Assembly: GCF_039839785.1 (NCBI RefSeq)
Contig: NZ_JBDOQT010000001.1
Span: forward strand, 1,798,001-1,862,000
Length of the DNA: 64,000 bases
DNA from: Pelagibius sp. CAU 1746
GTDB taxonomy: Bacteria; Pseudomonadota; Alphaproteobacteria; Kiloniellales; Kiloniellaceae
Reading direction: 5' to 3'
A model generated the notes under the pieces. The model was not told the DNA's origin, did not search any database, and worked only from the letters and a program-made list of their open reading frames with translations. Both the position numbers and the translations under genes were made by a program. Of the stretch, positions 40,359-49,535 are shown in pieces (positions within the stretch are counted from its first letter, which is position 1; each line of letters begins with the position of its first letter).

Positions 40359-42404
40359 ATGAGCAGTCAAGCGCGGCAAGCGGATGTGAAGGGGGGCGAC
40401 CAGTCCGCCCTTGTCTTGGTGGCGGACCGGTACCGGATCCACCCCGAGCAGCCGATTCCCGCACTGGATGCGCCCGGCGGCGTCAAGGCGTACAGCGCTT
40501 CCGACGAACGCGGCGCGCCCAAGGCCCTCTTCGCGCTGGTCTGCCGCACGGACGTCGCCCCCAGGACTGAGGTCCTGACTCAGTTCTCCCGCTTCAACCG
40601 CCTGCCCATGACCTCGCCGCTGCGCTGGGGTGTGGCCTACTGGCCGCCGGCGCAGGCGCGCCGCTTCATCATCGTGCTGCATCAGCCGGGCGGCGAGCGC
40701 ATCCTCCCCAGCCCGGAGGCGACCATCGACCCCTGGCGCGAGGACCGCGTGGTCCGCGTCGTCATGAATCCGCTGCTGCCGATGTTCAAGGAACTGGGCG
40801 ACCGCCTGCTGACCCATCGCAGCATCCGGGCGGACAATCTTTTCTTTGCCGATGGAACGCGGGAATCGGTGCTGCTTGGGGAGTGTTTCTCCGGCCCTCC
40901 GGCCATGGCCCAGCCGTCGATCTACGAACCGATCGACAGCGCCATGTCGATGCCGGAAGGGCGCGGCCACGGCAGCCCCGCCGATGATTTCTATGCCTTG
41001 GGCGTCCTGATCCTGGTGCTGATCTGCGGCGGCAATCCCGTCGCGCACCTGAGCGAGCAGGAAATCGTCGAGTCCAAGATCAGCAAAGGCTCCTACGCCA
41101 CCCTGGTAGGCGAAACGCGCCTGTCGCTGCCCATGGTGGAGGTGCTGCGCGGCCTGCTCTGCGACGATCCCGAGGAACGCTGGCGCCACGACGACCTGCA
41201 GCTCTGGCTGAACGGACGCCATCTCAGCCCGAAGCAGGCCCTGTTGCCGCCCAAGGCGGCGCGCCTCTTTCCCTTCGAGGGCGCCGAATACAACAATGCG
41301 CCGGCGCTTTCCAACGCCATGGGCCGCAACTGGCAGGCGGCCTTGCAGGTCATCCGCAGTAACGATCTCGAAAGCTGGATTCGCCGTTCGCTGTCGGACG
41401 ACGTCTGCGCCAATGCCGTGGGCTCGGCGACTCAGTCGGTCATCGGCATCGGCGGCGGCGCCGTCAACTCGTTGGAAGACCGCCTGCTGTCGCGCGTGCT
41501 CGTGGCTTTGGATCATCAAGCGCCGCTGCGCTACAAGCAGGTCGCCGCGCGCATCCAGGGCTTGGCTACGGCATTCGCCGTGAATTATCACGATGACAAG
41601 CGGCGCCAGACCTTTGCCGAGCTGATGATCGACAAGCTGCCGCAACACTGGATCGAAGCGCAGCCCCAAACCCGTGCGGACATGGTGGCCTTCGCGCGCA
41701 CCTACGACCTCATCATCCTGCAATTGACGAAGCCGCGTATCGGCTACGGCGCGGAGCGGGCGCTCTATTCGCTCAATCCAAGCTGGCCTTGCCAGAGCCC
41801 GCTGCTGCGCAACGACTACGTGGCCGACCTCGACGATCTGCTGCCGGCGCTGGAGCAATTGGCCCGCGACGGCAAGACCGAGCGCTTGCCGATCGACTGG
41901 CATATCGCGGGTTTCGTCTCCGCGCGTATGAAGTCGGCGCCCGATCGAGCTTTTACCGAGTTGACGCATGACGACGACGCCAAGGTCTTCAACCTCGGCG
42001 TCGTGCGGTTGCTGGCGGAGGTGCAGGCCGCGGCGGGGCCGCAGCACCTGCCGTATCTGGCGGCTTGGTGTGCGGCCCTTCTGCAGCCGGCGGTGGCGGA
42101 GTTCCGCAACCGCACCCGGCGCGAGCAGATGATGGCGGTGCTGCGTGATCTGGCGGCCAAGGGCAACCTCGCAGCCCTGGTTGAGATGGTCGACAACCCG
42201 CAGCGGCGATCTGCAGATGAAGAGGGGTTCCGCCACGCCAAGGCGGAATTCGCCTCGCTGGTGGAACAGATGAACTGGCTGCGCAACGGCGGCCTCACCA
42301 AGCCGGCGGTGGTGCGCGCCAGCGCCCGCGAGGCCTCCAGCATCGTTTCCTCGGTTATCGCCGCGGTGACCGTTCTGCTGATCACCTTGAACTCCGTATT
42401 CTAG
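40359..42404 (+). CDS. Divergent kinase-like protein with C-terminal membrane anchor
   Basis: A 681-residue protein. Residues about 20-290 resemble a protein kinase fold: LTHRSIRADNLFF sits where the HRDxKxxN catalytic loop would be, GSPADDFYALGVLILVLICG matches the helix F region and DDPEERWRHDDLQLWL the end of the C-lobe. A glycine loop, a clear VAIK lysine and a DFG are missing, so it is probably a pseudokinase. The middle is helical and unrecognised; one membrane helix closes the protein (SSIVSSVIAAVTVLLI). The ATG at 40359 is preferred over an upstream TTG at 40296. Confidence 0.7.
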   Translation: MSSQARQADVKGGDQSALVLVADRYRIHPEQPIPALDAPGGVKAYSASDERGAPKALFALVCRTDVAPRTEVLTQFSRFNRLPMTSPLRWGVAYWPPAQARRFIIVLHQPGGERILPSPEATIDPWREDRVVRVVMNPLLPMFKELGDRLLTHRSIRADNLFFADGTRESVLLGECFSGPPAMAQPSIYEPIDSAMSMPEGRGHGSPADDFYALGVLILVLICGGNPVAHLSEQEIVESKISKGSYATLVGETRLSLPMVEVLRGLLCDDPEERWRHDDLQLWLNGRHLSPKQALLPPKAARLFPFEGAEYNNAPALSNAMGRNWQAALQVIRSNDLESWIRRSLSDDVCANAVGSATQSVIGIGGGAVNSLEDRLLSRVLVALDHQAPLRYKQVAARIQGLATAFAVNYHDDKRRQTFAELMIDKLPQHWIEAQPQTRADMVAFARTYDLIILQLTKPRIGYGAERALYSLNPSWPCQSPLLRNDYVADLDDLLPALEQLARDGKTERLPIDWHIAGFVSARMKSAPDRAFTELTHDDDAKVFNLGVVRLLAEVQAAAGPQHLPYLAAWCAALLQPAVAEFRNRTRREQMMAVLRDLAAKGNLAALVEMVDNPQRRSADEEGFRHAKAEFASLVEQMNWLRNGGLTKPAVVRASAREASSIVSSVIAAVTVLLITLNSVF

Positions 42405-42417
42405 GGCGAGGGGAAGC

Positions 42418-43029
42418 ATGGCCAAGGCGGCACGGGCGAAGACGGCGGGCAAGGGCAAGCGGCGCAAGGCGAAGCGTGGACCGATGAAGCCTTGGGTCAA
42501 GGCGATGGTTCTGGTCCTGCTGTTCCCCTTTGCCGCGCTGCTGCTGCCGACGACCCTGGTCATTGCGACCATGATGGGGCCGACCGTGGTGGCCTACGTC
42601 ACCGACCGCTCCCGCGAGAAGCATCTGGCGATCACCGTGGGGCTGCTGAATTTCGCCGGCACCCTGCCGGCCATAATCAATCTTTGGTCGCGGGGGCAGA
42701 GCCACCCGGTGGCCATGGACCTGATCGGCGACGTCTTCGTCTGGGTCGTGGCCTACGGGGCGGCGGGGGTCGGCTGGGCGATCTTCGGTTTCATGCCCAC
42801 GGTCGTCGGCAGCTACTACCGCATGACCACCCAGGCCCGCATCAAGGGATTGATCCGCAAGCAGAAGGCTTTGATCGCCGAATGGGGCCACCCCGTGGCC
42901 GAGGGCGCGGTCATGGCCTTGCCGCACGAGGACGAAGAGGCCGAAGACGACGAGGGCGAGGCAGGCGATGCCGAGCCGGGCCTGGAGACCGCCGAAGCGG
43001 AGTTGGTGCAGCCGGAGCCCGTTCGCTGA
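42418..43029 (+). CDS. Membrane protein with acidic tail, partner of the kinase-like gene
   Basis: A 203-residue protein with a very basic start (about residues 1-25, Lys/Arg-rich), three hydrophobic segments (about 29-52, 60-85 and 100-125) and a strongly acidic Glu/Asp C-terminus. It begins 13 bases after the kinase-like gene, probably in one operon. I do not recognise the family. The opposite charges of its two ends suggest cytoplasmic interaction surfaces; that is inference. Confidence 0.7.
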   Translation: MAKAARAKTAGKGKRRKAKRGPMKPWVKAMVLVLLFPFAALLLPTTLVIATMMGPTVVAYVTDRSREKHLAITVGLLNFAGTLPAIINLWSRGQSHPVAMDLIGDVFVWVVAYGAAGVGWAIFGFMPTVVGSYYRMTTQARIKGLIRKQKALIAEWGHPVAEGAVMALPHEDEEAEDDEGEAGDAEPGLETAEAELVQPEPVR

Positions 43030-43110
43030 AGGTATGCGGCTCTCCGCGCGCCCCTGCCGGGGCGGGGGCCTTAGGCGAAATCGGAAAGGGGGAGCCGCCG
43101 GCGGCCCGCG

Positions 43111-43995
43111 TCAGCTTACCGCGAGGCGTTCCTCGATGGCGGCGTTGCGGATCGCCTTTTGCAGCTTCTCGAACGCGCGCACCTCGATCTGGCGCACCCG
43201 CTCGCGGCTGATGCCGTACTCCTGGGACAGGTCCTCCAGGGTCGTTGGCTGATCCTTCAGCCGGCGCTCCTGCAGAATGTGGCGCTCGCGCTCGTTGAGG
43301 TTCTCCATCGCCGCCTTCAGGAGCGCGCGGCGCTTGCCCAGCTCTTCGGATTCGGCCAGGAGGGTCTCCTGATCCTCGCCTTCGTCGACCAGCCAGTCCT
43401 GCCACTCGCCGTCGCCGTCGATGCGCAGCGGCGCGTTGAGGGAATGGTCCGGCGCCGAGAGGCGGCGGTTCATGGACACCACGTCCTGCTCCGGCACGCC
43501 CAGGGTCTCGGCGATCTTGGAGACGTTCTCCGGGTGCAGATCGCCTTCCTCCATCGCCTTGAGCTGGCCCTTCAGCTTGCGCAGATTGAAGAACAGCTTC
43601 TTTTGCGAGGCCGTGGTCCCCATCTTCACCAGCGACCAGGAGTGCAGGATGTATTCCTGGATCGAGGCGCGGATCCACCACATGGCATAGGTCGCCAGGC
43701 GGAAGCCGCGCTCCGGGTCGAAGCGCTTGACCGCCTGCATCATGCCGACGTTGCCCTCGGAAATCAGCTCCGAGAGGGGCAGGCCGTAGCCGCGGTAGCC
43801 CATGGCGATCTTGGCCACCAGGCGCAGATGGGAGGTCACCAGCTTGTGCGCGGCCTCGGTGTCGCCGCGTTCCCGCCATGACTTTGCGAGCATGTACTCT
43901 TGTTCCTGCTCCAGCATCGGGAACTTGCGGATCTCCTGCAGATAGCTGCTGAGATTGCCTTCCGGGGCAAGGACAGGGACTTTAGGGGCGGCCAT
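43111..43995 (-). CDS. rpoH: RNA polymerase heat-shock sigma factor RpoH (sigma-32)
   Basis: A 294-residue sigma-70 family factor. Region 2 reads LVAKIAMGYRGYGLPLSELISEGNVGMMQAVKRFDPERGFRLATYAMWWIRASIQEYIL in sequence; the RpoH box QKKLFFNLRKLKGQ follows, and region 4 has the HTH TLEDLSQEYGISRERVRQIEVRAFEKLQ. It directs heat-shock genes. In E. coli FtsH degrades it, and an ftsH gene is in this window. The gene is downstream of rluD with a 195-base gap that carries a candidate promoter. Confidence 0.97.
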   Translation of the reverse strand: MAAPKVPVLAPEGNLSSYLQEIRKFPMLEQEQEYMLAKSWRERGDTEAAHKLVTSHLRLVAKIAMGYRGYGLPLSELISEGNVGMMQAVKRFDPERGFRLATYAMWWIRASIQEYILHSWSLVKMGTTASQKKLFFNLRKLKGQLKAMEEGDLHPENVSKIAETLGVPEQDVVSMNRRLSAPDHSLNAPLRIDGDGEWQDWLVDEGEDQETLLAESEELGKRRALLKAAMENLNERERHILQERRLKDQPTTLEDLSQEYGISRERVRQIEVRAFEKLQKAIRNAAIEERLAVS

Positions 43996-44181
43996 AGCGG
44001 TACTCCATCCTCGATGGTCTGGGGCTGGTCCTCTGCCCCGGACTCCTCAATACACTCACCGACTGAACGCAAACTGACGCCGGGGGCTCTCCGCCGGGGG
44101 AGGGCCGCGGTGTCCGCGAACGCCGCTCAAGCATGGGTCCCCCTCAGGATTGCGCTAATTCCGACTTGCTCAGTCAGGTAT

Positions 44182-44211
44182 ATTTTAAAATCATTCTAAG
44201 GAACGAATCAA
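44182..44211 (-). promoter_or_regulatory. Candidate rpoH promoter
   Basis: On the minus strand, TTGATT (44211-44206) and TAAAAT (44187-44182) are 18 bases apart, in a locally AT-rich segment at the end of rluD. It would give a leader of about 180 bases before the rpoH ATG at 43995, room for thermosensitive structure as in other rpoH genes. Confidence 0.45.
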
Positions 44212-45198
44212 GTCACGAATGTCAGATGGTGGTTCGCAGGTAAACTGCAAGGTATCCCCGCTCACAGGGTGTTGGAATCCCAGGGTTTTCGCATGTAGAG
44301 CCTGACGGCCCAGGGCGGCCAGCGCCGCCTGCGCCGGCGCCGGTAGGGCCTTCGCCCGGCGGCCGTCGCCGCGGCCGTAGAGCGGGTCGCCCAGCAGGGG
44401 ATGCCCGGCCTCGGCCATGTGGACGCGGATCTGGTGGGTGCGCCCGGTCTTGAGGCGGCATTCCACCAGGCTGACCTTGCCGTTCTGAAAACTCTCGAGC
44501 ACCCGGTAGCCGGTCTCGGCCGGGCGGCCGCCGCGGCGCAGAACCGCCATTTTCTTGCGGTTGCGCGGGCTGCGGCCGATGTTGCCGGTGATCGCGTCCT
44601 GCGACGGGCTGGGCCGTCCCCAGACCAGGGCCAGGTAACTGCGCTCGATGCTGCGGGCGGAGAACTGCTCGACCAGGCCCTGGTGCGCCGCCTCGCTCTT
44701 GGCCGCGACCATCACGCCTGAGGTGTCCTTGTCCAGGCGGTGGACGATGCCAGGGCGCAGCTCGCCGCCGATCCCGGTCAATCCTCCCTCGAGCTGGTGC
44801 CCGCAGTGGGCGATGAGGGCGTTGACCAGGGTTCGGTCGGGGTTCCCCGCCGCCGGATGAACGACCAGGCCTGCCGGCTTGTTCAGCACGATAAGATCCT
44901 TGTCCTCGTAAAGGATTTCCAGGGGGATCGCCTGGCCTTCCAGGGCGACGGGACGAGCCTCGGGGATAATGATGGCGAAAGTTTGGCCGGCCTTGACCTT
45001 GGCCGCCGGGCTGGTAACCGCCGTGCCGCCGGCGCTGACCCGGCCGTCCTCGATGAGGGTCTTGAGCCGGCTGCGGGAGAGGGTGGGCAGCGCTTCGGCC
45101 AGCAGGCGGTCGAGCCGGGCGCCGGCCGCCTCCGGCCCCGCCGTCACCTCATGTCGCTCTTGACCCTCACCTGGACCTTGACCCCGCTGGGCGGCCAT
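44191..45198 (-). CDS. rluD: RluD-type 23S rRNA pseudouridine synthase
   Basis: A 335-residue RluA-family synthase. An S4 RNA-binding domain (ARLDRLLAEALPTLSRSRLKTLIEDGRVSAGG, about residues 25-60) precedes the catalytic domain with HRLDKDTSGVMVAAKS, whose Asp is the nucleophile, and GRTHQIRVHMAEAGHPLLGDPLYG. It is expected to modify helix 69 of 23S rRNA. The ATG at 45198 has AGGA just upstream; a GTG at 45219 is possible. It is divergent from the small membrane protein gene, 52 bases away. Confidence 0.93.
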   Translation of the reverse strand: MAAQRGQGPGEGQERHEVTAGPEAAGARLDRLLAEALPTLSRSRLKTLIEDGRVSAGGTAVTSPAAKVKAGQTFAIIIPEARPVALEGQAIPLEILYEDKDLIVLNKPAGLVVHPAAGNPDRTLVNALIAHCGHQLEGGLTGIGGELRPGIVHRLDKDTSGVMVAAKSEAAHQGLVEQFSARSIERSYLALVWGRPSPSQDAITGNIGRSPRNRKKMAVLRRGGRPAETGYRVLESFQNGKVSLVECRLKTGRTHQIRVHMAEAGHPLLGDPLYGRGDGRRAKALPAPAQAALAALGRQALHAKTLGFQHPVSGDTLQFTCEPPSDIRDLIRSLE

Positions 45199-45250
45199 GC
45201 TTCCTCGCTCCCTAACCACGGATACAGGTTCTGATAAGGGGTTCTACCCG

Positions 45251-45640
45251 ATGCAAGCGTTGAAAGCCCTCGTCATCTTCATGGGCATCCTCATCATGGC
45301 CGGCATGGCCCTGCTGGTGTACGGCCTGGTGACGCGCACCGGGGACGGGGCGGGAGAAGGTGCCGGAGAAACGGCTACCGGGGCGGCGGCCGTCGGCGCC
45401 ATGACCGGCGCGGGCCGCGGCGGCGCGGGCGCCCCGATCACGCCCTTCGGAGCTCTCGACCTGGTGGTTCCCGACGGCTGCAGCCTTGCCGGCAGCGAAC
45501 TGGCGGGCGACCGCCTGGTGGTGCGCTTTACCGGCCAGGCGGAACGGGGCTGTCAGCAACTGGTGATCGTCGACCTGGCGAGCGGGCGGGAGTTGGGCCG
45601 GGTCAAGGCGGTGCCGGTCGGCGCCCGGCAGGCCCCATGA
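45251..45640 (+). CDS. Small single-pass membrane protein
   Basis: A 129-residue protein with one N-terminal membrane helix (about residues 5-27, ALVIFMGILIMAGMALLVYGLV), a Gly/Ala-rich linker and a compact periplasmic part. DUF6476-type short membrane proteins near rluD are known in alphaproteobacteria; the size and place fit, but I cannot confirm the family. The ATG at 45251 is preferred to the upstream frame. Its stop overlaps the next gene by four bases. Confidence 0.7.
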   Translation: MQALKALVIFMGILIMAGMALLVYGLVTRTGDGAGEGAGETATGAAAVGAMTGAGRGGAGAPITPFGALDLVVPDGCSLAGSELAGDRLVVRFTGQAERGCQQLVIVDLASGRELGRVKAVPVGARQAP

Positions 45641-46737
45641 CCGATCTAACTCCGGCAGCGCTAACCCCCGCCCCGAATTTCGCGTCGGACAACGTCAGCG
45701 GCGCCAGCCCGGAGATCCTGGAGGCCGTGGTCCGCGCCAACGCCGGCCCGGCCATGCCCTATGGCGAGGACGCAATCACCAAGCGCCTGGCGAAGCTTGT
45801 GGCCGAGGTCTTCGAGCACGAGGTGGCGGTCTTTCCGCTGGCCACCGGCAGCGCCGCCAACGCCTTGGCGCTGTCGGCCCTGGTGCCGCGCTATGGCGCC
45901 GTCTACTGCCATCGTGAGGCCCATGTGAACGTCGACGAGTGCGGCGCGCCGGAGTTCTTCACCGGCGGCGCCAAGCTGGTGGCCCTGGACGGCCCCCACG
46001 CCAAGATCGACGCCGGGACCGTGGCCGCGGCGGTGAGCGGCGCCGGCGTCGTCCACCATGTTCAGCCGGCGGCGATTTCCATCACCCAGGCCAGCGAGCA
46101 GGGCACGGTCTACGTGCCGGGCGAGGTGGCGGCCCTGGCGGCCGTGGCGAAGGAGCACAAGCTGGCCCTGCACATGGACGGCGCGCGCTTCGCCAACGCC
46201 TTGGCCCGCCTGGGCTGCTCGCCCGCCGAGGCGAGCTGGAAGGCCGGCGTCGACGTGCTGACCCTGGGGGCGACCAAGAACGGCGCCCTGGCGGCCGAGG
46301 CGGCGATCTTCTTCAAGCCGGAGCAGGCGGCCGAGTTCCCTTATCTCCGGAAGCGCGGCGGCCATCTCTTCTCCAAGATGCGCTTCGTCTCGGCCCAGCT
46401 CGAGGCCTACCTGAGCGACGGTCTCTGGCTGAGGAACGCCGAGCACGCCAATGCCCAGGCGACCCGCCTGGCCGAAGGGCTGGCCGCGCTGCCCGGCGTC
46501 GAGGTGACGGCCCCGGTGGAGGCCAACGAGGTCTTCGCCGCTTTGCCCAGGACCCTGGTGGAGGGCCTGCAGGCCAAGGGCTTCGTCTTCTACGTCTGGC
46601 GCGACGAAGGCCCGGCGGATGGTGGCGCGCCCCTCTGCCGCTTCGTGACCGCCTTCGACAGCCGGCCCGAGGAGGTGGCCGCCCTCCTGGCCGAGGCGGC
46701 ACGCCTGGCAGGGGTGGGGGCCGGAGTGGGCGGCTAG
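45637..46737 (+). CDS. Threonine aldolase / beta-eliminating lyase family protein
   Basis: A 366-residue type I PLP enzyme of the low-specificity threonine aldolase group, which splits threonine or allo-threonine into glycine and acetaldehyde. NFASDNVSGASPEILEAV is the substrate region, CHREAHVNVDECGAPEFFTGGAKL the central part, LHMDGARFANALARLG has the PLP Asp, and TLGATKNGALAAEA holds the PLP lysine. Start ATG overlaps the upstream stop (ATGA). It is the last chromosomal gene before the tRNA and the integrated element. Confidence 0.92.
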   Translation: MTDLTPAALTPAPNFASDNVSGASPEILEAVVRANAGPAMPYGEDAITKRLAKLVAEVFEHEVAVFPLATGSAANALALSALVPRYGAVYCHREAHVNVDECGAPEFFTGGAKLVALDGPHAKIDAGTVAAAVSGAGVVHHVQPAAISITQASEQGTVYVPGEVAALAAVAKEHKLALHMDGARFANALARLGCSPAEASWKAGVDVLTLGATKNGALAAEAAIFFKPEQAAEFPYLRKRGGHLFSKMRFVSAQLEAYLSDGLWLRNAEHANAQATRLAEGLAALPGVEVTAPVEANEVFAALPRTLVEGLQAKGFVFYVWRDEGPADGGAPLCRFVTAFDSRPEEVAALLAEAARLAGVGAGVGG

Positions 46738-46758
46738 CCGTCCGCCCCCAGGCACGGC

Positions 46759-46853
46759 CTTCATCCTGAGGAGGCGGTACCGCCGCCGTCTCGAAGGCCC
46801 AAAGCCCAACCCTCATCCTGAGGAGGCGGCGCGGCCGCCGTCTCGAAGGATGG
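46759..46853. repeat. REP-like palindromic repeats, two direct copies
   Basis: Two direct copies, 46759-46800 and 46811-46853, each read TCATCCTGAGGAGGCGG, a GC hairpin, then CCGTCTCGAAGG. They match the pair at 36801-36887 in their conserved ends. Located between the aldolase gene and tRNA-Glu, in an otherwise gene-free gap. Confidence 0.75.
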
Positions 46854-46940
46854 AGGGGAGGGCTCCGGAAAGCCGGGCCTTGCAAAGAGGGCTTGCAAGC
46901 GGCCGGGTCTTGGGTTACATCACCGGCCTTCCGGCCATTG

Positions 46941-47016
46941 GTCCCCTTCGTCTAGTGGCCTAGGACGCCGCCCTCTCACGGCGGAAACAGGGGTTCGACT
47001 CCCCTAGGGGACGCCA
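46941..47016 (+). tRNA. tRNA-Glu (anticodon CTC)
   Basis: A 76-base tRNA. Acceptor stem GTCCCCT pairs with AGGGGAC; the anticodon stem CCGCC/GGCGG closes loop CTCTCAC with anticodon CTC (reads GAG); the T arm has AGGGG-TTCGACT-CCCCT; discriminator G and an encoded CCA end it at 47016. Its last 16 bases serve as the integration site of the element that follows. Confidence 0.97.
47001..47016. repeat. attL: 3' end of tRNA-Glu
   Basis: The 16-base sequence CCCCTAGGGGACGCCA, the end of the tRNA, is identical to 55904-55919. The integrase gene lies 91 bases away, pointing at this site, as is normal for tRNA-targeting islands. Confidence 0.9.
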
Positions 47017-47106
47017 TCCGCTTTCCGCGACATAGCCATTTCAACGGCTTAAATGCCGGAAAAGTCCCACCGGGCCGCACCCCCCTTCGAAGTGGGACTT
47101 TTTGAC

Positions 47107-48267
47107 TCACCCCGCGCCCCTGCGGTCCTTGGCGCTGCCAGTCGGCAGCAGCGTGATCGAGGCATCGCCGAAGCCTTCGGGCTTCAACAGGCGCATGGCA
47201 CGGCCCGCCAGGCGCCGGCGGTCGGCCTGGCGCGTGTAGCGCTCGGCTTCCTGGATGGAGCGCCAGCCGAAGATCGCCATCAGTTCGTGTGCCGAAGCGC
47301 CGGCGTCGGCCGCGATGGTCGCGCCGGCCTTGCGCAGGCCGTGCGGCGAGCAGTGCGGCAGGTCGGCCTGCTTGCACCAGTCGCGAAACTTGTTGCCGAA
47401 GCCGTTGCCGGTGAAGGGCTTGCCATAAGCCGTTGCCAGATACGTCATGTGACCTGAGGGGCAGGCTTCAATGGCGGCCTGCAGGTCCGGCAGCATGGGA
47501 ATCTCGCGTTGCTTGGCCAGGCGGGCGGCACCCTTGGTTTCCGTGAAGCGCAGCCACACGCCATCGCCTTCGCGCCGCTCCATCTGGCGGCCCAGGCGCA
47601 CCACGTCCGACCGGCGCACGCCCGTGAACAGCAGCAGTGCCAGCGCCAAGTAAGCCTGCGTTCCGATGGGATGCCGCGCGATGTATTGCTCGATTTCCCC
47701 GGTAGTCCAGGCGTGCCAGCCCTCACCATTGCCGGTGAATTTGGGCACGTCGCGCGCCGGGTTGCGCTCGGCTAGGTTCACGCTCGGATCACAGGCCCAG
47801 GCGAACAGCCGGCGCACCGTTTTGACCAGGCCGTTGGCCGCTTCGGGCGTTTCGGCCAGCTTGTCGCGCCAGGCGCGCACGTGGCGCGACTCCAGGGTGC
47901 GATAGGGCTTGGCACCGCGCGTCACGCCCTTCTGGTCGCGCACCGCGCAGCAGCGCTCCAGGATGCGTCTGCGCGTGCGCTGCGTGGAGCGTCCCAGGCG
48001 CTTGAATTCGGCAGAGGCGTACCAGCGCTGGCAAAGCCAGGCCAGCGAGCCGGGTGCGGCCGGCTGTCCGGGATCTTCGGATATCACCGGCTCCGCAGCC
48101 GGCGACTCCGCCGCTTCAACGGCCGCGTGGTACTCGGTCCAGAATTCTGGCGTGCCGACGTCCGCGCGGATGCGCACCTTGCGGCGCCCGGGCATCGCCA
48201 GGTAAGTGCGCAAGTTGCCGTGGCGGTCGACGTCTTGCTTGATGTACTTCACCCGAATCCTGGCCAT
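47107..48267 (-). CDS. Tyrosine-type site-specific integrase
   Basis: A 386-residue tyrosine recombinase. The catalytic set is present: Arg in TGVRRSDVVRLGRQ, Lys near KGAARLAKQREIP, His-x-x-Arg in HGLRKAGATIAADAG, a Trp in FGWRSIQEAERY with the nucleophile Tyr in ERYTRQADRRRL. The N-terminal arm and core-binding parts precede (from MARIRVKYIKQD). I chose the ATG at 48267 because AAGGGAGG lies 5 bases upstream; a GTG at 48300 would overlap the portal stop. It is only 19 bases after the portal gene and so may be transcribed with the head genes. Confidence 0.94.
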   Translation of the reverse strand: MARIRVKYIKQDVDRHGNLRTYLAMPGRRKVRIRADVGTPEFWTEYHAAVEAAESPAAEPVISEDPGQPAAPGSLAWLCQRWYASAEFKRLGRSTQRTRRRILERCCAVRDQKGVTRGAKPYRTLESRHVRAWRDKLAETPEAANGLVKTVRRLFAWACDPSVNLAERNPARDVPKFTGNGEGWHAWTTGEIEQYIARHPIGTQAYLALALLLFTGVRRSDVVRLGRQMERREGDGVWLRFTETKGAARLAKQREIPMLPDLQAAIEACPSGHMTYLATAYGKPFTGNGFGNKFRDWCKQADLPHCSPHGLRKAGATIAADAGASAHELMAIFGWRSIQEAERYTRQADRRRLAGRAMRLLKPEGFGDASITLLPTGSAKDRRGAG

Positions 48268-48286
48268 GCCAGCCTCCCTTGCCTGG

Positions 48287-49534
48287 TTAATCGACCTCAC
48301 GCGGTGGAGCTGGCGGCGCCGGCGGCGTTCCCAGCGGCGTGAAATTCAGCGGACGGATGTATTCGTCGCCGTTTTCGATTGGCGCTTCGCCTTCGCGGCG
48401 GCGGCAGTCGTTCGGCGACAATATCCCGGCCTCGCGGCCGATCTTGTAGGCTTCAAAGCGCGACTTCAGGTCGCCGCGCAACAGCGCGCCGAAGTCATGC
48501 CGGATGAAGTACGTGCGCCGTTCGGCCTCGCTCAACAGGTCGCGCTCCATCGCACCTTCGATCCGCGCGGCCAGTGGCTGCAAAGCGTTCTGCACCAGCT
48601 GGCGCGCTTCTTCGACTGCGCTGCCATAGGTCGGCCGGTCGCCGATGCCGACCACGGCCGGAGGCACTCCGAAGATGCGCGCGACGTCTTCAGCCGCCAA
48701 CTTGCGCGAGCCCAGTAGTTCCGAGTCCTTGGCGCTGAAAGACACCTTTTCGAATCTCACGCCAGCCTCCAGGAGCATCGCCGCGCCGGCGTTCTTGCTG
48801 GTAACCATGTCGGTCAGCAACTTCTGTAGCTCTTCGCGCTGGTTTGGCTTTAGGACCTTGTCGTACAAGAACACGCCACTTGGCCGCAGGCTGTTGGCCA
48901 TGATGTTGGCCTCGGTCTGCGCACCGGCTAGGGCGAGAGCCAGCGCGCCGCGTGCCGCGTGCAACGGCGAGCGACCTATGAAACCGTCATGGGAAGCCGC
49001 GCGCACGTGCAGGACTTCGCCCGCGCCCTCCAGGGCCACCTCGGGCGGCCTCTGCGGCTCCATGAAGCGATAGCGCAGACGCGCGCCGCGCAGCAGTTCC
49101 ACAGAGACGGCGCCGGGCGCCACGACACGAAACGCCGTGACGTTCCCGGTGCGATCGCGCGCCACGCGCGCATAGGCGTTGCCGGCCAGGTCCAGGGAGC
49201 GGCCGGCCAGTTCCCGCGCTTCGAAAGCCGTCTGGCGATCGTTGGGAGCGTCGCGCAGCAGCCAAAAGAGCGGGTGGTCTTCCGCGCGCTCCGCGCCGCC
49301 GTCCGGCGTACGTCGGAACAGCTCCAGCGGGACGCCCGCCAGCAGCTCGGAGCGCAGTCGCACGCAGGCGTTTGCGACCGACAAGTTGGACAGGACGGAA
49401 TCGGCCCCAACAGCGAGCTGGCGCCCCGGCCGGTCGAAGTCGACGAGGCGCGGATCGAAGTCAAAGCCGCCCGCGCGTTCCTCGATGGGCGGCGGCGGGT
49501 CGAAGACGTCGGCAAGGCGTCGAAGCAGTCCCAT
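48287..49534 (-). CDS. HK97-type phage portal protein
   Basis: A 415-residue portal, the dodecameric ring at one capsid vertex through which DNA enters. SVANACVRLRSELLAGVPLELFRR, HPLFWLLRDAPNDRQTAFEAREL, GNAYARVARDRTGNV and RIFGVPPAVVGIGDRPTYGSAVEEARQLV are typical of the HK97 family. The length is usual. The ATG at 49534 comes right after the protease stop. The frame is open further upstream but that region is the protease gene in another frame. Order protease then portal in this transcript is opposite to the usual. Confidence 0.93.
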   Translation of the reverse strand: MGLLRRLADVFDPPPPIEERAGGFDFDPRLVDFDRPGRQLAVGADSVLSNLSVANACVRLRSELLAGVPLELFRRTPDGGAERAEDHPLFWLLRDAPNDRQTAFEARELAGRSLDLAGNAYARVARDRTGNVTAFRVVAPGAVSVELLRGARLRYRFMEPQRPPEVALEGAGEVLHVRAASHDGFIGRSPLHAARGALALALAGAQTEANIMANSLRPSGVFLYDKVLKPNQREELQKLLTDMVTSKNAGAAMLLEAGVRFEKVSFSAKDSELLGSRKLAAEDVARIFGVPPAVVGIGDRPTYGSAVEEARQLVQNALQPLAARIEGAMERDLLSEAERRTYFIRHDFGALLRGDLKSRFEAYKIGREAGILSPNDCRRREGEAPIENGDEYIRPLNFTPLGTPPAPPAPPREVD

Positions 49535-49535
49535 G

